This document shows, piece by piece, positions 7,853 through 18,970 of a stretch of DNA of 64,000 bases (position 1 is its first letter; each line of letters opens with the position of its first letter). Origin of the DNA: an uncultured Sulfurovum sp. (GTDB lineage Bacteria > Campylobacterota > Campylobacteria > Campylobacterales > Sulfurovaceae); the NCBI GenBank assembly GCA_902727855.1, contig CACVAS010000170.1:106688-170687 (forward strand), given 5' to 3'. A program made the position numbers and the translations under genes. The notes beneath the pieces are model-generated. The model ran no database searches and was not told the origin of the DNA. It saw only the letters and a list, made by a program, of their open reading frames with translations.

Positions 7853-9235
7853 ATGAAATTTACAGAATTTGATTTTCACAAAGACCTTGCTAAAGGTGTG
7901 AAAATTGCAGGGTTTAAAGAACCCAGTCCTATTCAAGAGCAGGCTATACCTATAATAAGTTCGGGTTCTGATCTTGTAGGACAAGCACATACCGGAACAG
8001 GAAAAACAGCAGCTTTTGGATTACCAATGATGGATAAACTAGCTAAAGGTGAGATAGAGAGAGCTTTAGTGATTACACCTACAAGAGAACTTGCTACGCA
8101 AGTAGCAGATGAACTTTATCATTTAGGACGCTTCGCAGGTATACGTACATTAACCGTTTATGGTGGTGTTGGATATGGTAGACAAATAGCGCTCATACAC
8201 AAAGGTGTACAGATTGTTGTGGCTACGCCAGGTAGACTTAAAGACCTTTACAAAAAAGGGAAGATTGATGTGCTTAATCCTGAAATAGTTGTACTTGATG
8301 AAGCAGATGAGATGCTAGACATGGGTTTTCTAGAAGAGATAAAAGAGATATTTGAATACATTCCTCAAAATCGTCAAACACTGTTATTTTCTGCAACGAT
8401 GCCTGAACCCATTAAAGAATTGGCAAGTGATATTTTGTATAATCCTCAGTTCTTGTCAGTAGTGGGTGATGAAGAGACAACTAATAATGTTATTGAACAG
8501 CGTTATTATATGATTAATGAAAATCAAAGAGATGATGCTCTTGTTAAATTACTTGAGACTGAAGAGACCAATAAATGTATTGTGTTTTGTCGTATGAAAC
8601 GTGAAGTAGATAGAGTCACAGAGCATTTACAAGCACTTGGTTTCTCAGCAGCAGGACTACATGGTGATTTGGAGCAAATAGACAGAGAAGTAGTGATTAA
8701 AGGTTATAGACGTGGACAAACAAAGATTATGGTTGCTACAGATGTAGCAGCACGTGGACTTGATGTTAAAGATGTGACACATGTAATCAATTTTCATATT
8801 CCATTTGACCCTCAATCGTATGTACATCGTATTGGTCGAACAGGTCGTGCAGGAAAAAGTGGCCAGGCTATTACACTGGTCACTACTGAAGAGTTTAGAG
8901 AGCTCCAGCGTATTCAAAAAGAGGTTGGTGCACAGATGCGTTTAGCTACTTTACAAGGTGGAGAGGGGCTAGATGAATCTGGTCAAGAGTATCTTGCTGA
9001 ACAAATCAGAGATATACATATTCATAATAATGCAAGTGATATGATTGCATACATGGGAGATATGGATAGAGAGATACTATTAGAAAAACTTATGTCTAGA
9101 CTTATTGTAGAAGAGCAACAAAATACTGGGACACAAATAGGTTTTGACCAAGATACTGTGGATGAAATGATGGAAGGATATTCGGCAGAAAAAAAGGTTA
9201 CTCGTAATAACAATCGTAGAAGAAAAAGAAGATAA
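7853..9235 (+). CDS. DEAD-box ATP-dependent RNA helicase
   Basis: 460 residues from the ATG at 7853, which has aagg 6 bases upstream. A GTG at 7823 is also in frame, but its Shine-Dalgarno-like taagg touches it. Motifs in order: Q motif region FKEPSPIQEQAIP, motif I AHTGTGKTA, Ia PTRELA, Ib TPGRL, II DEAD, III SAT, V VATDVAARGLD and VI HRIGRTGRAG. A family-typical basic tail ends in NNRRRKRR. It unwinds short RNA duplexes in ribosome assembly or mRNA decay, often in the cold. It resembles RhlE/CshA/DeaD; which one is not certain. Confidence 0.9.
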   Translation: MKFTEFDFHKDLAKGVKIAGFKEPSPIQEQAIPIISSGSDLVGQAHTGTGKTAAFGLPMMDKLAKGEIERALVITPTRELATQVADELYHLGRFAGIRTLTVYGGVGYGRQIALIHKGVQIVVATPGRLKDLYKKGKIDVLNPEIVVLDEADEMLDMGFLEEIKEIFEYIPQNRQTLLFSATMPEPIKELASDILYNPQFLSVVGDEETTNNVIEQRYYMINENQRDDALVKLLETEETNKCIVFCRMKREVDRVTEHLQALGFSAAGLHGDLEQIDREVVIKGYRRGQTKIMVATDVAARGLDVKDVTHVINFHIPFDPQSYVHRIGRTGRAGKSGQAITLVTTEEFRELQRIQKEVGAQMRLATLQGGEGLDESGQEYLAEQIRDIHIHNNASDMIAYMGDMDREILLEKLMSRLIVEEQQNTGTQIGFDQDTVDEMMEGYSAEKKVTRNNNRRRKRR

Positions 9236-9306
9236 ATATCTCTTTTTATCTGCTATCAAGCAAAAATATTTTAGAATTTTGCATTACATTATAAAAGTGA
9301 GACAAA

Positions 9307-9540
9307 ATGGAAGATGTAAATCTTATAGGCGAAAGTATTAAGTTTATGGTATTGGGGATGAGCGTTGTTTTCCTTTTTCTTTTAATACTTGTTCAAGTAG
9401 TAAAATTACAGGCAGCAATCATTGGAAAATTTTTTCCAGAAGTTGAGCCAGAAATCAAATCAACAACTTCAGTTGATAATGATGAAGCACAACGTACAGC
9501 AGCGATTATTGCAGCTGTCACAGAATTTCGAAAAAAATAA
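9307..9540 (+). CDS. oadG: Oxaloacetate decarboxylase gamma subunit
   Basis: 77 residues with one membrane helix (MVLGMSVVFLFLLILVQVV, residues about 12-30) and a short hydrophilic tail. This matches OadG, the small subunit that holds the biotin-carrying alpha subunit on the membrane beta subunit. The tail here lacks an obvious zinc-binding His cluster. The position directly before oadA and oadB (18-base gap to oadA) supports the call more than the weakly conserved sequence does. Confidence 0.8.
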   Translation: MEDVNLIGESIKFMVLGMSVVFLFLLILVQVVKLQAAIIGKFFPEVEPEIKSTTSVDNDEAQRTAAIIAAVTEFRKK

Positions 9541-9558
9541 TCAAAATAAGGTATCATA

Positions 9559-11343
9559 ATGGCAAAAAAATATATTGATATAATGGATACAACCTTTAGA
9601 GACGGTTTCCAATCTGTCTTTGGTGGTCGTGTTCTTATGGATGACTTTTTTCCTGCAGTTGAAGCAGCGAAAAATGCAGGGATAAATCACTTCGAGTTTG
9701 GTGGAGGAGCAAGATTCCAATCACTCTATTTTTATTTACAAGAAAATGCATTTGATATGATGGATGGTTTTAGAGAAATTGTTGGACCAGATGCAAACCT
9801 TCAAGTACTTTCTCGTGGTATTAACACCGTTATGCTTGACACAGGTTCACGTGAGATGATTGATTTATTTGCAAAAATGTTTAAAAAGCATGGTACAACT
9901 ACCGTACGTAACTTTGATGCACTCAACGATGTAAATAATCTTGCATTTTCAGCAGAAATGATTAAAAAACATGGACTCAACCATGAAGTGGTAGTAACAA
10001 TGATGGATTTACCTCCAGGTTGTAAGGGTGCACATGATGTTAATTTTTATGAACAAACACTTAGAAGTATATTAGATTCAGGTATTGATTTTGATTCTGT
10101 TTGTTTTAAAGATGCATCAGGAACTGCAAATCCTCATAAAGTCTATGAAACTATTTCAATGGCTAGAAAACTTTTGGGTGACTCTACACACTTAAGACTT
10201 CATACCCATGAAACAGCAGGTGTCTCTGTGGCAGCATACCTTGCAGCACTTGACGCTGGAGCAAATGGTATAGACTTAGCTGCTTCACCAGTCTCTGGAG
10301 GTACGTCTCAGCCAGATATTTTGACTATGCTTCATGCAACAAAAGGTACTGAATATAATCTTGGTGATTTAAAGCTAGATAAAGTGCTTAAATATGAAGA
10401 GAGAGTAAAAGAGTGTCTTTCTGAATATATGATTCCTCCTGAAGCAACACAAGTTTCACCTCTTATACCATTCTCTCCTATGCCTGGTGGGGCTCTAACT
10501 GCAAATACTCAGATGATGAGAGACTCTGGAGACTTAGAAAAGTTTGACGAAGTAATAGCAGCTATGAAAGAGGTAGTAGAGCGTGGTGGGTATGGTACCT
10601 CAGTAACACCTGTGAGTCAATTTTATTGGCAACAGGCATATGCAAATGTAATGTTTGGTCCATGGAAACAAATAGCTCCAGGTTATGGACGTATGGTACT
10701 CGGTTACTTTGGTAAAACACCTGTCCAACCAGACAAAGAAATTATTGAGTTTGCATCTCAAAAACTTAAACTTGATCCGACAACTGAAAACCCTTTAGAT
10801 ATAGCTGACCGTGATGAAACTAAATCTATTTCTCATTGGACAAAAGTATTGGAAGAACAAGGATTAGAAGTAACAGATGAAAATATTTTCATTGCAGGTG
10901 CATGTGATAAAAAAGGTATTTCGTTCTTGAAGGGTGAAGGCCCTCTCATGATAAGAAAAGGTAAAAATAATTGTAGTGGAGATGAAGAAATGGCAGGAAA
11001 TTATACAGTAGTAGTTGATGGTAAACAATATAGTGTTCAAGTTGCAGAAGGTGAAGGTGATATACAAGTAGCGCCAGTTGCACAAACAAATGCAGTAGCT
11101 GAAACTGCTGTACCTGCTGGTAGTGCAGGTGCGGTAAATATTAACTCTGAGACGCCAGGTAATGTATGGAAAGTTTTAGTAAACCCAGGTGACACGGTCA
11201 AAGAAGGTGATAAAATAATGATTCTTGAAGCAATGAAAATGGAAATAGACATTGTTGCTCCAAAAGATGGAAAAGTTGCAAGTATTAATGTAAATGTTAA
11301 TGATGCTGTTGCTGATCAACAACTTCTAGCCACAATGGAGTAA
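9559..11343 (+). CDS. oadA: Oxaloacetate decarboxylase alpha subunit (biotin carrier)
   Basis: 594 residues. The N-terminal carboxyltransferase barrel starts IDIMDTTFRDGFQSVFGGR (the family's D.t.RD..QS..) with VCFKDASGTANP near 190 and RLHTHETAG near 215, which bring metal ligands. A conserved helical region follows, then an Ala/Val linker and a biotinyl domain with EAMKME; Lys560 would carry biotin. It transfers CO2 from oxaloacetate to biotin. The same barrel is used by pyruvate carboxylase B subunits; the adjacent oadG and oadB favour the sodium-pump decarboxylase. It is followed after 3 bases by oadB. Confidence 0.88.
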   Translation: MAKKYIDIMDTTFRDGFQSVFGGRVLMDDFFPAVEAAKNAGINHFEFGGGARFQSLYFYLQENAFDMMDGFREIVGPDANLQVLSRGINTVMLDTGSREMIDLFAKMFKKHGTTTVRNFDALNDVNNLAFSAEMIKKHGLNHEVVVTMMDLPPGCKGAHDVNFYEQTLRSILDSGIDFDSVCFKDASGTANPHKVYETISMARKLLGDSTHLRLHTHETAGVSVAAYLAALDAGANGIDLAASPVSGGTSQPDILTMLHATKGTEYNLGDLKLDKVLKYEERVKECLSEYMIPPEATQVSPLIPFSPMPGGALTANTQMMRDSGDLEKFDEVIAAMKEVVERGGYGTSVTPVSQFYWQQAYANVMFGPWKQIAPGYGRMVLGYFGKTPVQPDKEIIEFASQKLKLDPTTENPLDIADRDETKSISHWTKVLEEQGLEVTDENIFIAGACDKKGISFLKGEGPLMIRKGKNNCSGDEEMAGNYTVVVDGKQYSVQVAEGEGDIQVAPVAQTNAVAETAVPAGSAGAVNINSETPGNVWKVLVNPGDTVKEGDKIMILEAMKMEIDIVAPKDGKVASINVNVNDAVADQQLLATME

Positions 11344-11346
11344 TCC

Positions 11347-12657
11347 ATGAGTTTTAAACAGATATTTATCTCCTTGTTGATTGCTGTTATGGCATCAACT
11401 TCTTTACTACATGCTTCAGCTACTGAGGCACCTATTGCTGTACAAAAAGAGTATGAATCCAAATCCATTACTGAACTAATGAGTAGTTTTTGGGAAACAA
11501 CGGGTATTAGTGCGATTATTAACCTAGATGATGGTGAGATGACTGCTGAACCTAAGGCAGAAGATGAAAGATTGATGACGGCATTCGAGTCTTCAATCGG
11601 TCGTGTCATTATGATTATCATTGTGTTTATTCTCTTTTATCTTGCGATAGCAAAGAACTTTGAACCACTGTTGCTTATCCCTATTGCTTTTGGTGGTCTT
11701 CTGGCCAATATTCCTTTAGCAAATATGGGTGGGGAACATGGCATGCTTGGTATTATTTATAATATGGGTATTGCAAATGAATTCTTCCCTCTACTTATCT
11801 TTATGGGTGTAGGTGCTATGACAGACTTTGGTCCACTTTTGGCCAATCCTAAAACAGCAATCTTGGGTGGTGCAGCACAATTTGGTATCTTTGGTTCACT
11901 CATTGGGGCAGTGGCTATTGGATTTTCTTTACAAGAGGCTTCAGCAATCTCAATTATTGGTGGAGCGGATGGCCCAACATCGATTTTCATTGCAAACAGA
12001 CTAGCCCCTGAAATGTTAGGTGCCATAGCTGTTGCAGCGTACTCATATATGGCACTTGTTCCAGTGATACAACCTCCAATTATGAAACTCTTAACAACAA
12101 AAGAAGAGAGACAGATTAAAATGAAGGTACAAAGAAAAGTTAACCCTAAAGAGAAGCTTGTATTTCCTATTGTTGTGATAATGCTTGCAATGCTTATTTT
12201 ACCTGAGTCTGCCCCACTCATTGGTGCTTTTGCTTTTGGTAACTTTGCAAAAGAATCTGGTGTGGTTGATAGATTAAGTGATACGATGCAAAATTCATTG
12301 ATTAATGTTGTAACTATATTCCTTGGTCTAGGCGTTGGGTCAAAATTAGCTGCAGACAAATTTTTAGTCATTGAAACAATGGGAGTTATGATTATTGGTC
12401 TTATTGCATTCTCAGCAGGTACAGCGGTGGGTGTATTGATGGCTAAACTTATGAATAAGTTTTCAAAAGATCCTATTAACCCACTTATTGGTGCAGCGGG
12501 TGTTTCGGCTGTTCCTATGTCTGCGAGAGTCGTCTCTAAAGTAGGTTCAGATGAAAAGCCTGGTAATATTCTATTGATGCATGCAATGGGACCAAATGTT
12601 GCAGGTGTTATTGGTTCTGCTGTTGCAGCAGGTGTTTTACTTTCAATTTTTAAATAG
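11347..12657 (+). CDS. oadB: Oxaloacetate decarboxylase beta subunit (sodium pump)
   Basis: 436 residues. It has a signal-like N-terminus, then about ten membrane helices. Family hallmarks are [17 protein letters not shown] (with the Asp implicated in sodium transport), [13 protein letters not shown] and [17 protein letters not shown] near the end. It decarboxylates carboxybiotin and exports Na+ from the cytoplasm. The extended N-terminus of about 80 residues, ahead of the first conserved helix, is longer than in the Klebsiella protein. It is the last gene of oadGAB, and paired hairpins follow. Confidence 0.88.
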   Translation: MSFKQIFISLLIAVMASTSLLHASATEAPIAVQKEYESKSITELMSSFWETTGISAIINLDDGEMTAEPKAEDERLMTAFESSIGRVIMIIIVFILFYLAIAKNFEPLLLIPIAFGGLLANIPLANMGGEHGMLGIIYNMGIANEFFPLLIFMGVGAMTDFGPLLANPKTAILGGAAQFGIFGSLIGAVAIGFSLQEASAISIIGGADGPTSIFIANRLAPEMLGAIAVAAYSYMALVPVIQPPIMKLLTTKEERQIKMKVQRKVNPKEKLVFPIVVIMLAMLILPESAPLIGAFAFGNFAKESGVVDRLSDTMQNSLINVVTIFLGLGVGSKLAADKFLVIETMGVMIIGLIAFSAGTAVGVLMAKLMNKFSKDPINPLIGAAGVSAVPMSARVVSKVGSDEKPGNILLMHAMGPNVAGVIGSAVAAGVLLSIFK

Positions 12658-12669
12658 GAAATTGATAAA

Positions 12670-12709
12670 AACGTATCTAAATTAATAAAATTTATTATTT
12701 AGATACGTT
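12670..12709. terminator. Long hairpin after oadB
   Basis: The arms aacgtatctaaa (12670-12681) and tttagatacgtt (12698-12709) are perfect, and the stem continues inward with taataaa/tttatta after one bulge, so almost the whole 40 bases pairs. It lacks a following T run. It probably ends oadGAB transcription, but a processing or operator role is possible because pckA lies 81 bases further on. Confidence 0.45.
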
Positions 12710-12720
12710 ACAATTAAACT

Positions 12721-12752
12721 ATAAATCAAGAAATTACGATTTTTTGATTTAT
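12721..12752. promoter_or_regulatory. Inverted repeat upstream of pckA
   Basis: Nine-base arms ataaatcaa (12721-12729) and ttgatttat (12744-12752) enclose a 14-base loop, between the oadB hairpin and the pckA start. It could be a regulator site or leader hairpin for pckA. No further consensus was recognised. Confidence 0.3.
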
Positions 12753-12790
12753 GCTTTAGCATGAAAATTATAAGTACAAAAGAGGATACC

Positions 12791-14383
12791 ATGAGTACCA
12801 AAACGCCCAACGGACTTGAAAACCTAGGATTAAATAATATTGGTGATGTATATTACAATCTAAGTTATGATGAGTTGCAAGAGCATGAAATAAATAATGG
12901 TGAGTGTAAAATCTCTACAACTGGTGCAGCAATGTGTGATACAGGTATCTTCACTGGACGAAGTCCAAAGGATAAGTATTTTGTAGATCAATCTCCATCT
13001 AATGAAAATATTGCTTGGGGCGATGTAAATGCTAAGATCGAGAAAAAAATATATGATGAATTGCTTGACCTTACATTATCTCAACTTTCTGGTAAGAATA
13101 TCTATGTGACTGATGTATATGCAGGTGCATCTGCTGCATCTAAACGTTCAGTTAGATTTGTATCTGAAGTATCATGGCAAGCACATTTTGTAAAAAATAT
13201 GTTTATCCGTCCTACAGAGTCTGAACTCGAAAAATTTGAACCAGAATTTACAGTCTACAATGCATGTAAAACTGTCAATGATAAGTACAAAGAACATGGT
13301 ATGAACTCTGATGTATATGTATTGTTTAATGTTGAAGAGAATACGGCAATTATTGGTGGTACGTGGTATGGTGGTGAGATGAAAAAAGGCATTTTTTCTA
13401 TGATGAACTACTGGTTGCCACTAGAAGGTAAGCTATCTATGCATTGTTCTGCAAATGTAGGAAGTGATAATGATGTTTGTCTCTTCTTTGGACTTTCTGG
13501 TACAGGTAAAACAACACTTTCCACCGACCCTAATCGTGCACTCATTGGTGATGATGAGCATGGATGGGATAATCATGGAGTCTTTAATTTTGAAGGTGGA
13601 TGTTATGCTAAAGTGATTAACCTTGACCCAAAATCAGAGCCAGAAATATTTGGAGCTATTAAGAAAGATGCACTTTTAGAAAATGTTGTTGCAGATGAAA
13701 ATGGTCTTGTAGATTATGAAAATGGATCTAAAACCGAAAATACACGTGTCTCTTACCCCATAGAACATATTGTAAACCATAAAGAAGATTTACAAGCTGG
13801 GCATCCAAACAATATTATTTTCTTATCTGCAGATGCCTTTGGTGTATTACCTCCTGTTTCAAAATTAACGAAGGAACAGGCAATGTATTACTTCTTGTCA
13901 GGATATACAGCAAAGGTTGCTGGAACTGAGCGTGGTATTACTGAGCCTGTTGCTACTTTTTCTGCATGTTTTGGTGAAGCTTTCTTGCCTCTTCATCCTA
14001 CGGTGTATGCAAAACTTCTTGGTGAAAAAATTGATGAGCATGGGGTAAATGTATATCTAGTAAATACAGGATGGACAGGTGGCCCATATGGTACAGGTAA
14101 GCGTATGAGTATTAAAGATACTAGGGCTTGTATAGATGGCATTTTAAGTGGTTCTATCAATAATGCTGAGTTTGATACTTTACCATTATTTAATCTACAA
14201 ATACCTAAAACACTTGATGGTGTTAAGGACAATGGAGTGCTTAATCCAAGAGGAACATGGGAAGATAAAGATGAATACGATGCAATGCTTGCAAAACTTG
14301 CAGGTATGTTTAAAGAGAATTTTCACCGTTATGATGACAATGGTGGTGAATTTGATTTTGCATCAGCTGGTCCACAAATTTAA
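12791..14383 (+). CDS. pckA: Phosphoenolpyruvate carboxykinase (ATP)
   Basis: 530 residues from the ATG at 12791, preceded by agagga; an earlier in-frame ATG at 12761 has no such site. Motifs: [12 protein letters not shown] (substrate loop), [11 protein letters not shown], the ATP-binding [11 protein letters not shown] and IGDDEHGW, and the conserved C-terminal [12 protein letters not shown]. It converts oxaloacetate and ATP to PEP and CO2 and is the entry to gluconeogenesis, or it runs in reverse for anaplerosis. It sits next to the oxaloacetate decarboxylase genes, so both enzymes share oxaloacetate. Confidence 0.95.
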   Translation: MSTKTPNGLENLGLNNIGDVYYNLSYDELQEHEINNGECKISTTGAAMCDTGIFTGRSPKDKYFVDQSPSNENIAWGDVNAKIEKKIYDELLDLTLSQLSGKNIYVTDVYAGASAASKRSVRFVSEVSWQAHFVKNMFIRPTESELEKFEPEFTVYNACKTVNDKYKEHGMNSDVYVLFNVEENTAIIGGTWYGGEMKKGIFSMMNYWLPLEGKLSMHCSANVGSDNDVCLFFGLSGTGKTTLSTDPNRALIGDDEHGWDNHGVFNFEGGCYAKVINLDPKSEPEIFGAIKKDALLENVVADENGLVDYENGSKTENTRVSYPIEHIVNHKEDLQAGHPNNIIFLSADAFGVLPPVSKLTKEQAMYYFLSGYTAKVAGTERGITEPVATFSACFGEAFLPLHPTVYAKLLGEKIDEHGVNVYLVNTGWTGGPYGTGKRMSIKDTRACIDGILSGSINNAEFDTLPLFNLQIPKTLDGVKDNGVLNPRGTWEDKDEYDAMLAKLAGMFKENFHRYDDNGGEFDFASAGPQI

Positions 14384-14398
14384 TAAAAAGGAACAAAT

Positions 14399-14587
14399 AT
14401 GGATTTTAATAAAATGAGGGCTTTTTGTAGCCCATTTAGAATAGTAATTGGATTAGCACTTATAGCATATGCAGTATATTCTGGGAATAATTGGTTCTAC
14501 TTAGGTGTAATTCCTTTAATTGCAGGTCTTACAAAGTTTTGTCCAGCGTGTATTATTTCTAAGAAATGTGATACACCTACAAAATAA
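14399..14587 (+). CDS. DUF2892-like small membrane protein
   Basis: 62 residues starting 15 bases after pckA with aaaagg upstream, so probably co-transcribed. Two short hydrophobic segments (IVIGLALIAYAVY and FYLGVIPLIAGL) are followed by CPACIISKKC. This is the YgaP-type DUF2892 pattern, a two-helix inner-membrane module, with the extra Cys at the end. The function is unknown; some relatives are fused to rhodanese domains. Confidence 0.7.
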   Translation: MDFNKMRAFCSPFRIVIGLALIAYAVYSGNNWFYLGVIPLIAGLTKFCPACIISKKCDTPTK

Positions 14588-14596
14588 TACATTAAC

Positions 14597-14623
14597 AAAA
14601 GGGTGTAGTAAGATACCCCTTTT
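14597..14623. terminator. Bidirectional terminator between convergent genes
   Basis: aaaagggt (14597-14604) pairs with acccctttt (14615-14623) with one bulged C. The arms end in A and T runs on either side, which suits termination from both the pckA side and the DUF3817 side. Confidence 0.5.
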
Positions 14624-14632
14624 ACTTATCTT

Positions 14633-14917
14633 TTATAGCTTTTTTGCTAATTCTTTATCTGTGTAGAACGAACCGAAAGGTATCAATGAAAGCACTGTGT
14701 AGCTGATTGTCTCTTTCCACGTAAAGTTTGCCTCTTTTTTTGCTTCTAGAATTTGATAGATAAATGCAAATACCAATAATCCATGTAACATACCAACAAT
14801 TTTTGTTGCCATCGGATAGCCAAAATAATACTTCATAGGCATTGCTATAAAAAGTAATATTAGAAATGAGATCCCCTCAATTTTATTAATGAATTTAAAT
14901 TTTTTTAATTCAGACAT
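14633..14917 (-). CDS. DUF3817-like membrane protein
   Basis: 94 residues with three hydrophobic segments: EGISFLILLFIAMPMKYYFG, the VGMLHGLLVFAFIYQI region and the YTVLSLIPFGSF region. This matches the short DUF3817 (YdzA-like) membrane family, including the conserved E..S...L...PlKy and hG..f. The role is unknown. It stands alone on the minus strand, with a good Shine-Dalgarno (aggaga). Confidence 0.7.
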   Translation of the reverse strand: MSELKKFKFINKIEGISFLILLFIAMPMKYYFGYPMATKIVGMLHGLLVFAFIYQILEAKKEANFTWKETISYTVLSLIPFGSFYTDKELAKKL

Positions 14918-15069
14918 ATTTTCTCCTATATGTGGTTTAGGAAGTATATCAAAAGTTATTTATGATTGAGAATATTTAAGGTATTTTTCTACGCTTCTTT
15001 AAAACTTTAATTCAAATAGCTCAAGAACGTAAGATAAATATAATCATCTTTATATTTTTATAATGATAA

Positions 15070-15504
15070 TTAACGTATTCTTTTTAAGTGATGATTACGT
15101 AGTTTATATATTTTTGAGGCACTATTTTCATTATGTAAAGGTTCAACGATGATATCTGCAGCATCTCTTGCAAATATTTCATCATAAGATTCATTACTAA
15201 GGTTAGCAGAGGTGGTATAAACCCATTTTAGTCGGTTTAAGAGTAGTAGATGATGCTTGTCTTTAATAACACGATATGAGAGGCCATTTGGCATGATAAA
15301 TGTTGATTTTTTAGCACGTCTTACTCTATTTTTATGAGAAGAAGGTACACGTGTAAACGTTTTTAAAGTTTGAAGTGAATTCACTGCTTTGATATAATGT
15401 TTATATGAAGGACGTTTCTTTATTATGGTCAGTTTACTCTTGTTTTGTGAGACAAAGCCAATGGTAGTATCTGTTTGAGTAAGGAAAACTTTTTCATTTA
15501 ACAT
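15070..15504 (-). CDS. Sua5/YciO/YrdC-like protein
   Basis: 144 residues from the ATG at 15504, which has agga upstream; the frame runs to a TTG at 15528 that looks non-initiating. The N-terminal VFLTQTDTTIGFVSQN and the later IIKKRP and VYTTSANLS match the YrdC fold's substrate region (t.Dt.yGl..., KRP, tSAN.S). True Sua5/YrdC makes threonylcarbamoyl-AMP for the tRNA t6A modification. This short form is reduced and very basic, and may be a Campylobacterota variant with altered function. Confidence 0.65.
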   Translation of the reverse strand: MLNEKVFLTQTDTTIGFVSQNKSKLTIIKKRPSYKHYIKAVNSLQTLKTFTRVPSSHKNRVRRAKKSTFIMPNGLSYRVIKDKHHLLLLNRLKWVYTTSANLSNESYDEIFARDAADIIVEPLHNENSASKIYKLRNHHLKRIR

Positions 15505-15608
15505 ATGTTTTATTCCTATGTTTATCAAATATTTTTAATATTGGTGGCAATAGATTGTACATAAATTTTAAGGAGAAGTGGTTGATACCTCTCTCTTAAA
15601 AGAAATTA

Positions 15609-18600
15609 CTATAATAAGTAGTCTTGTATAGCTTTTGCTTTTAATGCTCCACCTTGCTCTTTTAACTCTTTAATGGCCATGGCAGTTGCTTTTGCTGCTG
15701 CTAATGTTGTAAAATAAGCTACATTATTGGAAAGGACAGATTGTCTAATAGTCTTTGCATCAGTTTTACTTGATGAGTTATTTGATGTATTAATGGCAAT
15801 GTCAATCTTTTCATTTTTAATCATATCATCAATATTTGGGCGACCTTCACTAATTTTAAGTACTTTTGTAGATTGGACACCAGCATCTTCAAGTGCTTTA
15901 TGAGTACCTGATGTTGCGACTATCTCAAAGCCTAAGTTTGTAAACATTTTTCCAACTTCACCAGCATGTTCTTTGTCTGTGTCTGTCAGTGAGACAAATA
16001 TTGTACCACCAACGGGAATATTATTTTTTGATGCAAATTGTGATTTGGCAAAGGACATACCAAAGTTATCAGATATTCCCATCACTTCACCTGTTGATTT
16101 CATTTCAGGTCCTAAGATAAGGTCTGAACCTGGCAATTTATTGAAAGGGAAAACAGCCTCTTTAACAGCTACATGCCCTTTCAGTTTAGGCTCCATAATT
16201 TTTTTATCGAAGTTCACTACATTAAATGTATCATAGAATTTAAGAGACTCTTTCAAATCACCTTGTATCATGACTCTTGTAGCTACTTTAGCCAATGGAA
16301 CACCAGTAGCTTTAGAGACAAATGGTACAGTACGAGAAGCTCTAGGGTTAACTTCAATAAGATAAATTTCACCTTTATGTATGGCATATTGAATGTTCAT
16401 TAGCCCAACAACACCTAAGCCAAGAGCAATTTTAGCTGTTTGTTCTTTGACCTCTTCTTGAAGTGCATCTGAAATAGAAACTGGAGGTAATGAACAGGCA
16501 GAATCCCCCGAGTGTATACCCGCTTCTTCAATATGTTGCATGACTGAGCCAATATAGACATCTTTTCCATCACAAATAGCATCAACATCTAGCTCAATAG
16601 CATTATCAAGGAACTTATCAATAAGTACTGGTGCGTCATTGGAAACACTGACTGCTTCATCCATATACTGTTTTAATTCATTATCGGAGTAGACAGTTTT
16701 CATACCACGACCACCCAGTACAAATGATGGCCGTACTAGTACAGGATACCCAATACGATTCGCAACGACAAGTGCAGCATCTTTTTCTACTACCGTATCA
16801 TTATCAGGTTGCTTTAATCCAAGTTCATTGATAAAGTCAGAGAATAATTCTCTATCTTCTGCAAGATCAATCACTTTTGCGGTGGTTCCAGATATCTTAG
16901 CACCAATAGCAGTGAGATTTTTAGCTAATTTTAGGGGTGTTTGTCCACCAAAGTGAACAATAACGCCATCGGGTTTTTCAAGTTCAATGACATTTCTAAC
17001 ATGTTCAAAATCAATAGGCTCAAAGTAGAGAATATCTGATGTGTCATAATCAGTAGATACAGTCTCTGGATTACAGTTATACATAATGGATTTTACATTC
17101 ATATCTTTAAGTGCAAATGCTGCATGTACACAACAGTAATCAAATTCGATACCTTGACCAATACGGTTAGGCCCTCCACCAATAACAAGTACTTTTTTGC
17201 CTTCGACAGATTCAGGTGGCACCGTTTGATCACTGAGCTTGTCAAAGTGTGGAAGTTTTGTAATATTAGTACTAGAATATAGATAGGGTGTAAGTGCTTT
17301 AAATTCAGCAGAACAAGTATCAACCTCATTATATTCTAGATTGATAGATAACTTTTCTCGGGCATTATAGATATCATTTTCTGTAAGATTAAGCCCCTCT
17401 TTTTTATTGATGACTTCTGCTATCATTAAATCAGAAAATCCATCAGATTTGACTTCACGTAGTCGAGTTGCATCTGACAAAAGTGCAATGTCCATCTCTT
17501 TTTCTACTTGAGCCAATTCTTCAAGTTGATATAGAAACCATCTGTCAATTTTAGATAAGTCAAAGATGGAATCAACACTCATACCACGTCTTAATCCTTC
17601 AAATACATAAAGCATACGGCTTTCATTTGGACGTCTTATCTCACGCACAAGTTCTTCACCATCACATTTGATTGGATTAAATCCAATAAGCCCAGTTTCA
17701 AGTGAACAAAGGGCTTTTTGGAAAGACTCTTTAAATGTACGTCCTATACTCATTGCTTCACCTACAGATTTCATAGCTGTTGTAAGTGTAGAGTCTGCAA
17801 GAGGAAACTTCTCAAAAGTAAACCTAGGTAGTTTAGTGACAATATAGTCAATCACTGGTTCAAAAGATGCAGGTGTGCCTGTAATATCGTTGGTGATTTC
17901 ATCTAGTGTAAAACCAACAGCTAAGAGTGTTGCAACTTTTGCTATAGGATAACCTGTCGCCTTAGATGCAAGTGCGGATGATCGACTGACTCTAGGGTTC
18001 ATTTCTATAACAATCATACGTCCTGTATCTGGATTGATAGAAAATTGTACATTTGAACCACCTGTATCTACACCTACCTCACGTAATATTTTGAAAGAAG
18101 CATCTCTCATATGCTGATACTCTTTGTCTGTAAGTGTAAGTGCTGGAGCAATAGTAATTGAATCTCCAGTATGTACACCCATAGGATCAAAGTTTTCTAT
18201 GGAACAGATAATAATACAATTGTCTGCCTTGTCACGAATGACTTCCATCTCATATTCTTTCCAACCTAAAAGAGACTCTTCAATAAGTATTTCTGTAATA
18301 GGTGAGGCTTCAAGCCCACCATTGACAATATCTTTGTACTCTTCCATGTTATATGCTACACCAGAACCAGCACCAGCCATGGTAAATGAAGCTCTAATTA
18401 TGAGTGGGAAACCAATATCTTTTGCTACTTCAAGAGCCTCATCCATATTGTAGGCATATTGTGAAATAGGTAAATCCATACCAATTTTCAGCATTGCCTC
18501 TTTAAACTCTTGGCGATCTTCACCTTTTTTTATGGCTGCAGGGTTAGCACCCAAAAACTTTACACCATTAAGCATACCAGACTCATGCAGTTCCATAGCT

Positions 18601-18893
18601 ACATTGAGTGCTGTTTGTCCACCCATCGTTGGCAATATAGCATCTACATTTTCTTGTTTAATAATTTTAGAGATTATTTCAGGGGTGATAGGTTCAATGT
18701 AAGTTCTGTCTGCAAACTCAGGGTCTGTCATAATAGTAGCAGGGTTTGAGTTGATAAGTACAACTCTATATCCTAGTTCTTTTAGTGTTTTGGCTGCTTG
18801 TGTACCAGAGTAGTCAAATTCACAGGCTTGACCTATAACAATAGGACCAGACCCAATAAGTAGAATAGTTTTGATGTCATTTCGTTTTGGCAT
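15609..18893 (-). CDS. carB: Carbamoyl-phosphate synthase large subunit
   Basis: 1094 residues from the ATG at 18893 (aggtgacc upstream), where the conserved [20 protein letters not shown] begins. There are two homologous halves, each with an ATP-grasp domain: the first with [20 protein letters not shown], the second with [18 protein letters not shown] and [12 protein letters not shown]. The C-terminal MGS-like allosteric domain holds [10 protein letters not shown]. It makes carbamoyl phosphate from bicarbonate, glutamine ammonia and two ATP for arginine and pyrimidine synthesis, together with CarA (not in this window). It is the last gene of the minus-strand cluster. Confidence 0.97.
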   Translation of the reverse strand: MPKRNDIKTILLIGSGPIVIGQACEFDYSGTQAAKTLKELGYRVVLINSNPATIMTDPEFADRTYIEPITPEIISKIIKQENVDAILPTMGGQTALNVAMELHESGMLNGVKFLGANPAAIKKGEDRQEFKEAMLKIGMDLPISQYAYNMDEALEVAKDIGFPLIIRASFTMAGAGSGVAYNMEEYKDIVNGGLEASPITEILIEESLLGWKEYEMEVIRDKADNCIIICSIENFDPMGVHTGDSITIAPALTLTDKEYQHMRDASFKILREVGVDTGGSNVQFSINPDTGRMIVIEMNPRVSRSSALASKATGYPIAKVATLLAVGFTLDEITNDITGTPASFEPVIDYIVTKLPRFTFEKFPLADSTLTTAMKSVGEAMSIGRTFKESFQKALCSLETGLIGFNPIKCDGEELVREIRRPNESRMLYVFEGLRRGMSVDSIFDLSKIDRWFLYQLEELAQVEKEMDIALLSDATRLREVKSDGFSDLMIAEVINKKEGLNLTENDIYNAREKLSINLEYNEVDTCSAEFKALTPYLYSSTNITKLPHFDKLSDQTVPPESVEGKKVLVIGGGPNRIGQGIEFDYCCVHAAFALKDMNVKSIMYNCNPETVSTDYDTSDILYFEPIDFEHVRNVIELEKPDGVIVHFGGQTPLKLAKNLTAIGAKISGTTAKVIDLAEDRELFSDFINELGLKQPDNDTVVEKDAALVVANRIGYPVLVRPSFVLGGRGMKTVYSDNELKQYMDEAVSVSNDAPVLIDKFLDNAIELDVDAICDGKDVYIGSVMQHIEEAGIHSGDSACSLPPVSISDALQEEVKEQTAKIALGLGVVGLMNIQYAIHKGEIYLIEVNPRASRTVPFVSKATGVPLAKVATRVMIQGDLKESLKFYDTFNVVNFDKKIMEPKLKGHVAVKEAVFPFNKLPGSDLILGPEMKSTGEVMGISDNFGMSFAKSQFASKNNIPVGGTIFVSLTDTDKEHAGEVGKMFTNLGFEIVATSGTHKALEDAGVQSTKVLKISEGRPNIDDMIKNEKIDIAINTSNNSSSKTDAKTIRQSVLSNNVAYFTTLAAAKATAMAIKELKEQGGALKAKAIQDYLL

Positions 18894-18970
18894 AAAAAGG
18901 TCACCTTTAGAGTAAAAAATACCCTTAATTTTTAGTACGTAATTATATGTCAATGAGGCTCAAAAGCCCC

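Noticed and set aside
11757..12371. Long antisense reading frame opposite oadB (204 codons)
   Set aside because: It is the complement of well-conserved oadB codons, has no ribosome-binding site and no protein-like domain pattern.
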